Origin: a virus
Virus record (IMG/VR): IMGVR_UViG_3300020183_003148
Span: 1 to 40,322 of that record
Length of the DNA stretch: 40,322 bases
Strand: one strand, 5' to 3'
Positions 1 to 7,290 of this stretch are shown in pieces. The translations under genes were made by a program, and so were the position numbers. How positions within the stretch are numbered: the stretch's first letter is position 1; every line of letters starts with the position of its first letter. The notes beneath the pieces were generated by a model that worked only from the letters and a program-made list of their open reading frames with translations, searched no databases and was not told the DNA's origin.

Positions 1-23
1 AAGACTTTTTCTTTAGTCGTCAT
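1..23 (-). CDS. 5' end of an unidentified gene cut by the left edge
   Basis: Only about seven codons of this leftward gene are inside the window (reading M-T-T-K-E-K-V), so no product can be named. The start is chosen because GGAGAA lies 7 bases upstream (minus strand, plus 31-36). An in-frame ATG at 50-48 gives nine more residues but has no ribosome binding site near it. A consensus sigma-70 promoter at 96-124 and a 5'-UTR stem-loop at 63-87 point straight at this gene, so it is probably an early, independently expressed gene. The start region looks partly duplicated: an ATTACAAAGTT block occurs at 22-32 and again at 53-63. Confidence 0.6.
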
Positions 24-62
24 TACAAAGTTCTCCAAAATTAGTCGCATTTATTACAAAGT

Positions 63-87
63 TTTGAGAGGCGACTGTTCTCTCAAA
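63..87 (-). promoter_or_regulatory. 5'-UTR stem-loop of the left-edge gene
   Basis: TTTGAGAG (63-70) and CTCTCAAA (80-87) form a perfect 8-bp stem with a 9-base loop. On the minus strand it begins a few bases after the predicted transcription start (~89), so it would cap the 5' end of the mRNA. No U-tract follows it, so it is not an obvious terminator. A role in mRNA stability or translation control is inferred. Confidence 0.5.
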
Positions 88-95
88 GAGATGTC

Positions 96-124
96 AGTAT
101 ATAATAAACTGAGTTAATTGTCAA
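96..124 (-). promoter_or_regulatory. Sigma-70 promoter for the left-edge gene
   Basis: On the minus strand, TTGACA (119-124) is followed after exactly 17 bases by TATACT (96-101). The predicted start is near 89, giving a leader of about 66 bases before the ATG at 23. This is one of four promoters in the window with a perfect -35 box and a 17-base spacer. Confidence 0.8.
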
Positions 125-130
125 GCGTTA

Positions 131-1597
131 TTAGGCAATTGATATTTCTTTTGCCAGTTCTTTCCGACGCATAAAACGGTAAAGATTTGCATCCGTTGAA
201 CCCATTTTTTTATTTTCATTTTTATGACAAACCATACAATTTTCAACAGTTGTTTTACCGCCGTCTGAATGAGCTACAATATGACCGCCAACGGCATCTT
301 TGATACTCAAGTTTTTACCTGTAATCCAACATTTATAATTTTGTTTACGCAAAATCTGCTCTACAATTTGAGAAGAAAAAACACGATTTGAGTCTAGAAA
401 TATGATACCACAATTATTGATATTCATTTCTTCAAGCAACCATTTTATAGACTGTTCACACCTTGTTTGATCGTCATGTACAGTTAAATATTGACGAAAA
501 CATTCACAAACAAGACGAAGACCTTTATTATCTTTATGTGTATCAGTTCGTAAATTTTTTTCATTTTTTCCAACAAAATGATCCATAGAATTTCTGATTT
601 TAATATATAAATTATTCCAATCTTCAACTTTAAAACCATTTCGGCCAAAAGTTCTAATTAAATATGTATAAAAACGAGAAACAACAGTAAATTCTTGTGT
701 GCTAAAAAGTTGTCTAGATTTGGATTTTTTTGCTTTAACATAATTTAACATAAAATCTAAACCTTCAATTACCATATTTTGGTTTCTTTTTGCTTCATTT
801 GGATTGTTCACCCAATTACCATTCTCTTTATCACCCAGTTCAATAAAACAAGCTTCTGTCTCTTTGTTTGAACATGTCATCCAATTTTTATCTTTTGGTG
901 TTTTTGTCAATACAGTAAGTAACCGTGTAACAAATTCATCATCTCGCAATCTAGTTGAAGGTGAGTTAAACCAATATTGTTTTCTTTTTTCGGAAGACAA
1001 ATCACGATATTCAAACAAAGGATGATACTTATTATTCTGTCCTCGAATGGGCCTTGAAATTTCACGAATAAATTTTGCTACCAAATTATCTTCATATGAA
1101 TTAAGCATTTCTTGCCAATTAACATCGGTACTAATATTCGTCCGTCGGAAAATTTCACCCGCTTGCTCATCTGTCATCGTTTTATCATAAATTGTAAATC
1201 TAATTTTATAGTGAATCAAGTAGTCTTTCACCTCAACTGGTAAATCTTTATAATACATATTACCGATTTTAAAAACTTGATCTTCAACATAACAAATTGT
1301 ATTTTTATGAGTTTTAAATTTACCTTTTATATAATCACGAATAGTTCGTTTTCTATGACCTCCATCAATTGATCTAAATTTATGAAAGCCAACTCCTATT
1401 TCTCTTAACTTTAATTCACCAATATCATAGCCACGAAATAAAGTATCTAAAATGCCTTGTCGTTTACTCATTGATTCAATATCAGGTCTTTGGCCTACGG
1501 GATCACAGTCAATCAATTCATTAGATGTTGGATTTAACATATGACAAAAAGTATCAACGTTAACTTCTTTAGTATACCAACTTACATGAGCACTCAT
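131..1597 (-). CDS. DUF262 (ParB-like) / HNH endonuclease-like protein
   Basis: This 488-residue protein pairs an N-terminal DUF262-type domain with a C-terminal HNH nuclease-like domain. The DUF262 signature is IDGGHRKRT at residues 77-85 (family form IDGxQR) plus the downstream iF.R.N pattern (IFRRTN, about 148-153). The HNH part covers about residues 424-466, with a first Cys in CWITG, a GGHIVAH core and a CMVCHKNEN segment. DUF262-HNH fusions include GmrS/GmrD-type modification-dependent nucleases and the SspE class of defence proteins; the family is NTP-linked DNA cleavage or nicking. In a phage it might act on competing phage DNA, host DNA or modified DNA, which is inference. TAGGAGA lies 5 bases before the ATG. 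It follows the AAA+ gene by 55 bases with only a weak terminator between, so co-transcription is likely. A phage HNH of homing type is the alternative. Confidence 0.7.
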   Translation of the reverse strand: MSAHVSWYTKEVNVDTFCHMLNPTSNELIDCDPVGQRPDIESMSKRQGILDTLFRGYDIGELKLREIGVGFHKFRSIDGGHRKRTIRDYIKGKFKTHKNTICYVEDQVFKIGNMYYKDLPVEVKDYLIHYKIRFTIYDKTMTDEQAGEIFRRTNISTDVNWQEMLNSYEDNLVAKFIREISRPIRGQNNKYHPLFEYRDLSSEKRKQYWFNSPSTRLRDDEFVTRLLTVLTKTPKDKNWMTCSNKETEACFIELGDKENGNWVNNPNEAKRNQNMVIEGLDFMLNYVKAKKSKSRQLFSTQEFTVVSRFYTYLIRTFGRNGFKVEDWNNLYIKIRNSMDHFVGKNEKNLRTDTHKDNKGLRLVCECFRQYLTVHDDQTRCEQSIKWLLEEMNINNCGIIFLDSNRVFSSQIVEQILRKQNYKCWITGKNLSIKDAVGGHIVAHSDGGKTTVENCMVCHKNENKKMGSTDANLYRFMRRKELAKEISIA

Positions 1598-1625
1598 AAA
1601 AATCTCCTAAAAAGGAAAATAAAAA

Positions 1626-1640
1626 CCTAAAAAATTTAGG
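1626..1640 (-). terminator. Weak hairpin with U-rich tail after the AAA+ gene
   Basis: On the minus strand CCTAA/TTAGG form a 5-bp stem with a 5-base loop, followed by TTTTTATTTT. It sits between the stop of the AAA+ ATPase gene and the start of the DUF262-HNH gene. The stem is short and A/T-rich, so it would be a leaky terminator at best. Confidence 0.35.
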
Positions 1641-1652
1641 CGGAAAAACTGA

Positions 1653-2831
1653 TTAAAACGGAATCTCTTCATCCGTTTTTGCCGGCGTTTCAGATACCGG
1701 CGGAGTCAGAATTTGTTCAACAGTAGCACCAGAATCTACCTTGGTATACAGGTCAAGAAAAGATGCCTTAGTATCATCATCAAAGCGGTTCAAGCACATA
1801 CGAATTGCCTTCATCTTGTCATTAAAGATGCCAAAGGTTTCAACAATGTGTACCAAACGGCGTGTAGAAATCACTTCATCACAACCGCCATCAGCAAAAG
1901 TCTTGCGAATAACATCAGCCCAAGTAACGAGCTTGTCAGCAAAATCTTCATCATCACAACCAACTGAAGCAAGTTCCTTACGAACAATCTTACGTTCAGT
2001 GACAACCGGAGGCCATTCTTGTTCCATCGTATTGCGAAAACGCTCAAGAAATGCTTCGTTCAAAACATTGGTGAACATATAACGACCATCATCAGAGCCT
2101 TTGCCCTTAGTATTAGCAGTAGCAAATACCGTAAAACCGAGCGCAGGCACAATCAGTTCGCCTTTCTTTTTCAACATAAACGGCTTGCCTTCAAGTACAC
2201 GCTGCAAGCAAGAAAGATTTTGAGCACCGTAATCAATTTCATCAATGCAGAGCACAGCGCCTTGTCTAGCGGCAGTGGTCACAGGACCATCACGCCATTC
2301 CATGTTACCGTTAATCAACACATAGTTGCCAAGCAAATCACTTTCATCAGTTTCAGGTGTCATTGAAACGCAAACAAACTTACGCTTCGCACGAGCACAG
2401 GCTTGTTCGACACTCATGGTTTTGCCGTTACCAGAATGACCAGAAATAAAAACAGGAAAGAAACGATTACTTTGTACAATTGACAAAACATCATCAAAGT
2501 TACCAAACGCTACATAATTTTTGTAGTTCTTAGGCACAAGATCAGTTTCTTCCAGGTCGGTCGAAACATTTTGAATTCGATTTTCAGACTTTTCTACAGG
2601 TTTAATCATTGGCAATACTTGAGCGGTCATTTGAATTGCCGGAGTACCAGCAACTGGCACTTTGTACAATCCACGACCAACACGATTTGTTTCTTCTTTA
2701 GTAAACCACGGAACACCAGAGATACCAAGTTCTGAGCAAATCTTCTTAATTTCACGCCGAGTCACAATTGGCCGCTGAAGGGCAACCAGAGCATCAATAA
2801 AATTTTGGCGGGTTTCAGCACGGGTAGGCAT
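1653..2831 (-). CDS. MoxR/CobS-like AAA+ ATPase
   Basis: An AAA+ ATPase of the MoxR/CobS type: it couples ATP hydrolysis to remodelling of a partner, usually a VWA-domain protein. Walker A is GHSGNGKT (about residues 131-138 from the ATG used here) and Walker B is AVLCIDEID (about 192-200). A sensor-1-like asparagine lies in VFATANTKG. About 100 N-terminal residues before the ATPase are less conserved. An upstream TTG at 2837 is open, but AAGGA sits 6 bases before the ATG at 2831 and directly abuts the TTG, so the ATG is the likely start. The gene has its own perfect sigma-70 promoter. The gene immediately upstream is a VWA/CobT-like protein, the classic partner. T4-like cyanophages also carry cobS-like genes, so a direct cobaltochelatase role cannot be excluded, but a chaperone pair is more likely. 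Confidence 0.85.
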   Translation of the reverse strand: MPTRAETRQNFIDALVALQRPIVTRREIKKICSELGISGVPWFTKEETNRVGRGLYKVPVAGTPAIQMTAQVLPMIKPVEKSENRIQNVSTDLEETDLVPKNYKNYVAFGNFDDVLSIVQSNRFFPVFISGHSGNGKTMSVEQACARAKRKFVCVSMTPETDESDLLGNYVLINGNMEWRDGPVTTAARQGAVLCIDEIDYGAQNLSCLQRVLEGKPFMLKKKGELIVPALGFTVFATANTKGKGSDDGRYMFTNVLNEAFLERFRNTMEQEWPPVVTERKIVRKELASVGCDDEDFADKLVTWADVIRKTFADGGCDEVISTRRLVHIVETFGIFNDKMKAIRMCLNRFDDDTKASFLDLYTKVDSGATVEQILTPPVSETPAKTDEEIPF

Positions 2832-2857
2832 AATCAATCCTTATCAATAATACACAC

Positions 2858-2886
2858 ATTATATAACACAACAGAAACATTGTCAA
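2858..2886 (-). promoter_or_regulatory. Perfect consensus sigma-70 promoter for the AAA+ gene
   Basis: Minus strand TTGACA (2881-2886), 17-base spacer, TATAAT (2858-2863): a full match to the bacterial housekeeping consensus. The predicted start near 2851 gives a 20-base leader containing AAGGA. It lies wholly between the VWA gene stop and the AAA+ start. Confidence 0.88.
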
Positions 2887-2909
2887 GTCTCTGTTGCATA
2901 AAAACAACA

Positions 2910-5243
2910 TCAGGCGGCAATGCCCTGAATGAATCTGGAGACCAGAACACGATTAATAGAACGCTTTTTATTATACTTCATAAAGGCATTTTTCAACTTT
3001 GAAGCAGTCATTTTGCCTTCGATTTCGATTTCTTCATTCTCAGTAGTTAGCTCTTCACCGCCAGCAATGATAAAGAAATCATGGTAACCACGGGTCTTGC
3101 AAGCAACAAACTTTTCAGTCTTAAACTGTTTTACAATCTTACTTAATTTTTCATCAAGAGCATTTGCTTCATTAAAGGCATTAGCTCTACGAGCAGCATA
3201 ATGCTTAGTAACATAATGTTCACCATCTTCAAACACATATCGATTAGCAATCGAACTTTTAGTTTGGCGACCACTAGAAGTCAGAAAGAAACCAAAAACT
3301 TTAGAGTTCGTGGTCTGTTTAAACCAATCTAGAGCGCAAAGCAGCAAAGGATCATATTTTGTAAGATTACATTCAAGCTTGTGTTGAAACTTATTTTGAG
3401 TATCTTGTACAATTACATTAGAGTAGTTGGTGTCATACCATTGAGACCTGACTTGATTATAGCGCACATCATATTCATAGTAAAACTTGCTTGTATCAGA
3501 ATCGCCATCATGGACAATAATCAAACTGGACAAATCAAGATTATGTTGCTTACGGAATTCTTTCATAATGTGACCAGTAGCAATAATTGCTTCGTTCAGC
3601 GGAGTATTGGATAATTTTTCGGATTTAGGATAAGAATGCCAACGAACTTCATATGCCAACTTTAAGCACAAAAGAGCACGAACTGCCTTAGTGAATTCAG
3701 AATTAGACATTGATGAGTTCAAGTACTCACGCATAAACACCGGAAATAATTTAAGGTCTCTATCGTTAGCAGAAAATACGTTATTATATTGTTTATGACC
3801 GTGATCCGCCTTATAAGATTCAGTTTCACCACCGAAACCATAAACAATAAACGGAATATTCACTTTGCGGCAGAACATGGACAAAATCAAAATTTGTTCA
3901 ATTGATCCAGGCATATTGTCAGACATAGAACCAGATTTGTCAAGCAACAAAATCAAACCGTGATTCTTACCCTTAGGCGTAAGCATCACTTTGCGGAAAA
4001 TGTTATCATCAAACTTATACGATGAAAGCTTGTTAATGTCAATGTCACCAGTATCGGACAACTTAGACTTATTGTAAGCCTTAGCCGCCTTACGCATTTC
4101 AAATTCTTTTACTAGAAGACCAATAAATCGCTCATTACGATTCTTGAAATTGTTTACCAGTTCACGAACTTTATCTGGATTCATACGAATGTAATTACTC
4201 TCATTTGGTTTTGTATAGAAGTCTTCGATTTGTTCAATAACACGCTTTGCAGGAGTGATCGAATACTTTTTATTGTACTTTGGAATATTTACATAAATAT
4301 ATGGTTGACTTTTTTCATCAAGCAAAAGATTTTCACGCTTACGAAACTCTTCATCAGTTACACATTCGGGTGCAAACTGATCTTTATCGGTGAGACTAGA
4401 TTGCTTGTTGCGATTAATTTTATTTGATTTGTTTTTAGAATCATCTTCATCATTTACATCAGATGCTTTAGATTCTTCTTCACTTGAATCACCGCTCTCT
4501 TGATCTTCTGTATTTTCATCAGAATCAAAATTATTATTTGATTTGGATTTCAAGTCTGAATCCTCTGAACCAAAGGTACCATCAGGAGAATCCATACTGG
4601 AATCAAATAAATCTTCATTCTCTTCATTTGATTCATCGAAAGCATAATTAAAATCATAATTTTGCATTTCAAATTGCTCATCTTTAGAGTATTCGAAAAT
4701 ACTGTCCGTTAATCGAACAACATCATCCCATGTTTCAAGTGATTCAATTTCAGTAACAAACTTTTGTTCCTTAGAACTAAATTGAATCCAGTCTGCTGTA
4801 TATTGAGACTTTGTAAAAATATTCAGGCGATCAATAAACGCCATATCGTTAGTGCTGCGACCATGAAGACCAAAGAAATCACGGTCAAATAGTTCTTTAT
4901 AAGCCTTTTGAAAAGATGACTTCAAACCAGGATACCGGCGTTTCACTTTCTTTTCAATACGAGCATCTTCAACTACATTCAAAAAGTTTTTATAACTTGC
5001 AGGCTTAGATTTGTCAGTAGCGGCAGAATGCCAGCCGTCAGCAGGGGTATACAATGCGTGACCGACTTCATGGCCAGTTAGCAGGTCATAGAGGTCACCA
5101 TTCATATTCTGCCAAATTGGCAAATAGAGTACACGATTGATCGGATCAAATTTTGCAGTATGAATCTTTTGGTGTTGCACCGTTAGATTCTCGGTTGCCA
5201 TCAACTTGGCCAGCTGCGATTTTTGTTCGGCAGTAAAAGTCAT
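2910..5243 (-). CDS. VWA-domain (CobT-like) protein with HExxH metalloprotease-like N-terminus
   Basis: A 777-residue protein with three visible parts. Residues 1-200 hold HEVGH (58-62) and a VVEDARIE segment (about 90-97), together a gluzincin-like zinc site with Glu as likely third ligand. Residues about 203-280 are a very acidic Ser/Asp/Glu-rich linker. Residues about 428-700 form a von Willebrand A domain with the MIDAS motif DKSGSM (435-440). This is the CobT-like layout found beside MoxR/CobS ATPases, where the VWA protein is the adaptor or effector. The ATPase gene lies directly downstream with its own promoter, so the two levels may be tuned separately. Its substrate is unknown; peptidase activity is inferred from the motif only. 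A strong promoter is 28 bases upstream of the ATG; the Shine-Dalgarno is poor. Confidence 0.8.
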   Translation of the reverse strand: MTFTAEQKSQLAKLMATENLTVQHQKIHTAKFDPINRVLYLPIWQNMNGDLYDLLTGHEVGHALYTPADGWHSAATDKSKPASYKNFLNVVEDARIEKKVKRRYPGLKSSFQKAYKELFDRDFFGLHGRSTNDMAFIDRLNIFTKSQYTADWIQFSSKEQKFVTEIESLETWDDVVRLTDSIFEYSKDEQFEMQNYDFNYAFDESNEENEDLFDSSMDSPDGTFGSEDSDLKSKSNNNFDSDENTEDQESGDSSEEESKASDVNDEDDSKNKSNKINRNKQSSLTDKDQFAPECVTDEEFRKRENLLLDEKSQPYIYVNIPKYNKKYSITPAKRVIEQIEDFYTKPNESNYIRMNPDKVRELVNNFKNRNERFIGLLVKEFEMRKAAKAYNKSKLSDTGDIDINKLSSYKFDDNIFRKVMLTPKGKNHGLILLLDKSGSMSDNMPGSIEQILILSMFCRKVNIPFIVYGFGGETESYKADHGHKQYNNVFSANDRDLKLFPVFMREYLNSSMSNSEFTKAVRALLCLKLAYEVRWHSYPKSEKLSNTPLNEAIIATGHIMKEFRKQHNLDLSSLIIVHDGDSDTSKFYYEYDVRYNQVRSQWYDTNYSNVIVQDTQNKFQHKLECNLTKYDPLLLCALDWFKQTTNSKVFGFFLTSSGRQTKSSIANRYVFEDGEHYVTKHYAARRANAFNEANALDEKLSKIVKQFKTEKFVACKTRGYHDFFIIAGGEELTTENEEIEIEGKMTASKLKNAFMKYNKKRSINRVLVSRFIQGIAA

Positions 5244-5270
5244 GTATGTATCCGTATCAATTATGTAAGG

Positions 5271-5299
5271 ATTGTACGATAGCTTCAGTGCTTTGTCAA
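5271..5299 (-). promoter_or_regulatory. Sigma-70 promoter for the VWA gene
   Basis: Minus strand TTGACA (5294-5299), 17-base spacer, TACAAT (5271-5276). The predicted start near 5264 leaves a leader of about 21 bases before the ATG at 5243. Placed between the structured RNA candidate and the coding sequence. Confidence 0.82.
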
Positions 5300-5360
5300 G
5301 CCCTTTGTAAGCTGTTGATTTTACTCAGGAATTTTGTTGCCAGAAAACAACAGAAGTGGA

Positions 5361-5419
5361 GCGGTTTAGAGGAGTTAAACCTCTCTACCTACGGGGGTAG
5401 GCTGTCTCGGACTCACCGC
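5361..5419 (-). ncRNA. Candidate structured RNA: three-way junction with alternative pairing
   Basis: On the minus strand a 59-base segment is closed by GCGGT (5415-5419) with ACCGC (5361-5365). Inside are two hairpins: CCTAC/GTAGG around CCCC (5388-5401) and AGAGG/CCTCT around a 7-base loop (5368-5384). A second, mutually exclusive pairing, GGTTTA with TAAACC (5363-5381), uses the same strands as both the closing stem and the second hairpin. It lies in a 197-base gap between the DruA-like and VWA genes, about 12 bases after the predicted start of a late-type promoter. Too short and without a T-loop for a tRNA. It could be a 5'-UTR switch, a processing site or a small RNA; I do not recognise the class. 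Confidence 0.4.
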
Positions 5420-5437
5420 ATATAAACAACTATACTA

Positions 5438-5445
5438 TATTTATC
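5438..5445 (-). promoter_or_regulatory. Late-type promoter element before the structured RNA
   Basis: GATAAATA on the minus strand, overlapping the TAA stop of the DruA-like gene. It matches the late element seen upstream of gp13. If used, transcription would begin near 5431 and run through the structured RNA candidate into the VWA gene, giving that gene both an early and a late promoter. Confidence 0.4.
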
Positions 5446-6718
5446 GACCCACTTGCGGCAAATATTTGTCTTTTGTTTCTTGCCAGGTCATTATTGCTAG
5501 ATTGTCATAGAAAAGAGACTCACTTGACACTCTGCTTTTTTTAACCAATTGCTTGATACGAGGCTTTGCGTGTTTCTCTTTCCATAAATTACTTAGGTTT
5601 TCTACTGATGAATCAAAGCACTTTTTCATATTCTTGCCATCATGTTCGCCTCGGAGAAATTCTACAGATTCGGCATACAATGGACACCAATAAATGCCTC
5701 GAGCATGATCAGACTTGACAAGTTCTTTTGGCACACTGAGTTTGCTATATGTGAATGTCAATGAACGATTTTTGTGATCACGCTTATGTGGTTGACCGGA
5801 TGGTTTCTTTGCAATGTACCATTCAAAATAACGGCGAGTGTGATTAGTTTTCAACCACTCACGAATCATATAACGAGTATCATTATTTGGTTCATATGAC
5901 ACAGAGCCGGAAGTAAAGCCCATTTTCTGCCAGTAGTCTAAGTTGTCATACTGAGAAAGGCCGTCAGCTTTAGTTTTACCATAAAGTGAAGTGGTACTTA
6001 CAGATACTAACTTGTCACCATATAACTTTTCCCACATCTCTTGTATAGGATCGGAAAGACAAAGAAGTGCCAATAATTTACCGCCAACATAATTAAAACC
6101 AAGTGGTTGCAGAGGTACAATTGTAGAACCAATTGCAGTATGATTAATCATGCCGCCTTGTGTCTTTAATTCTTTTGACCAACCAATATACTTGTCTCTT
6201 GGTGTTAAATCAAGAAAGTCAGATGAAATACAAATTACACCAAGATACTTCTTAGTAACTCTATCACGCACGATAAAGTTTAGATTACGACCAATATTAG
6301 AATTGTTCTTCATCGTAGAAGAAAATGTTCGAATACAATTCCAAAGTTCAGGCAATTCTTTATCTTTATTAGTGTAGAGAAGTTCTGGTTGCAAAGCTTC
6401 ATATGATTCTGGTGTTTCTGGCAACCAAAAGTTACGCTTGATTTCTTCAATTGCTCGGCGTTGTTCTTCATCTTCAAGTACACGTTTCTCGCCTTCCCAA
6501 AGATCATTTACAATAATAGACGGATAACGTTCTTGTACTTCACACCATTTTTGATATAAAGTGTATTCTTTTACATCCATCTTTGAAACATAAGTAAGTT
6601 CCTGAATTACACGCTCACGAAGCATACTTTCATCAATGTCTTCAAACATCAAACCGGAATCACGCCATTTTTGCCATTGCGTTTCAACATCATCTTTAGG
6701 ATCAAATGAATAACTCAT
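5441..6718 (-). CDS. DUF4338 / DruA-like protein
   Basis: A 425-residue protein whose middle (about residues 138-270) has the pattern of DUF4338, the family of DruA from the Druantia anti-phage system. Visible are a LGVICISSD strand, the PRDKYIGW motif, an N-H-T-A-I-G segment where the family has its VNN segment, and the late S-T-T-S-L-Y-G ... G-F-T-S-G-S pattern. The biochemical activity of the family is not established. It is the last gene of the gp55-gp46 early operon and its ATG overlaps the TAA of the deformylase gene by one base. In a phage it may be a domesticated defence or counter-defence protein, which is inference. A generic conserved phage hypothetical is the alternative; the match is by motif only. 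Confidence 0.55.
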   Translation of the reverse strand: MSYSFDPKDDVETQWQKWRDSGLMFEDIDESMLRERVIQELTYVSKMDVKEYTLYQKWCEVQERYPSIIVNDLWEGEKRVLEDEEQRRAIEEIKRNFWLPETPESYEALQPELLYTNKDKELPELWNCIRTFSSTMKNNSNIGRNLNFIVRDRVTKKYLGVICISSDFLDLTPRDKYIGWSKELKTQGGMINHTAIGSTIVPLQPLGFNYVGGKLLALLCLSDPIQEMWEKLYGDKLVSVSTTSLYGKTKADGLSQYDNLDYWQKMGFTSGSVSYEPNNDTRYMIREWLKTNHTRRYFEWYIAKKPSGQPHKRDHKNRSLTFTYSKLSVPKELVKSDHARGIYWCPLYAESVEFLRGEHDGKNMKKCFDSSVENLSNLWKEKHAKPRIKQLVKKSRVSSESLFYDNLAIMTWQETKDKYLPQVGR

Positions 6719-7290
6719 TACTTGTTCTTTCGAATTGCAGTTTTAATTATTTTTTTTTGTTTTGCCTTTGCTATTTTAAGAGCAACTGAACCAACATAAC
6801 TGGTAAACTTGATGCCATTCATATGATCAAGTTCATGTAGATAACAGCGAGCAGTCAAGCCGTCAAGTCTTGTTTGAACAACTTGCCCGTGCTCATTGGT
6901 AAACTCTACGTTAATCCATTGAGGTCTTTCAATCTTACAGAATAAAGCAGGAAAAGAGAGGCAACCTTCATCTTTTTTTTCAACTTCATCCGATTTCATC
7001 AAAACTTTTGGGTTGATGCATACCATATTGAAGTCTTCGTGGCCAATGACAAACATTCTAATTGGTATACCACATTGATTGGCAGAGAGGCCAATGCCGC
7101 CAAATTTTTTCATTGTTAACTTCATTCGTTCAATTAAAATATTTATTTGAGTATTTGGCAGAGATTTAGTATATTCTGGCATCTTTTGTGAAAGCAACGG
7201 ATAATGTTCATTGTATAAACTCATTGGCTCTAAAACTTTTGGTTTTGTCAAACTATCAGTAGTATTAATAACTAAGACTTCATCATTCAT
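6718..7290 (-). CDS. def: Peptide deformylase
   Basis: Removes the formyl group from the initiator methionine of new proteins. All three family motifs are present: GIGLSANQ (65-72, family GxGLAAxQ), EGCLS (108-112) with the metal-ligand Cys, and HELDH (152-156) with the two metal-ligand histidines and catalytic Glu. At 190 residues it is slightly longer than other phage deformylases, with a Lys-rich C-terminal tail. The ATG overlaps the gp46 stop (ATGA) and its TAA overlaps the start of the DruA-like gene, so it is embedded in the recombination-gene operon. Phage deformylases in marine T4-like phages are thought to aid turnover of photosystem or other short-N-terminus proteins; no photosynthesis gene is present here. 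Confidence 0.95.
   Translation of the reverse strand: MNDEVLVINTTDSLTKPKVLEPMSLYNEHYPLLSQKMPEYTKSLPNTQINILIERMKLTMKKFGGIGLSANQCGIPIRMFVIGHEDFNMVCINPKVLMKSDEVEKKDEGCLSFPALFCKIERPQWINVEFTNEHGQVVQTRLDGLTARCYLHELDHMNGIKFTSYVGSVALKIAKAKQKKIIKTAIRKNK

Noticed and set aside
5361-5419. tRNA reading of the small structured region
   Set aside because: Only 59 bases, no T-loop consensus, no 7-bp acceptor stem and no anticodon arm in the right place.
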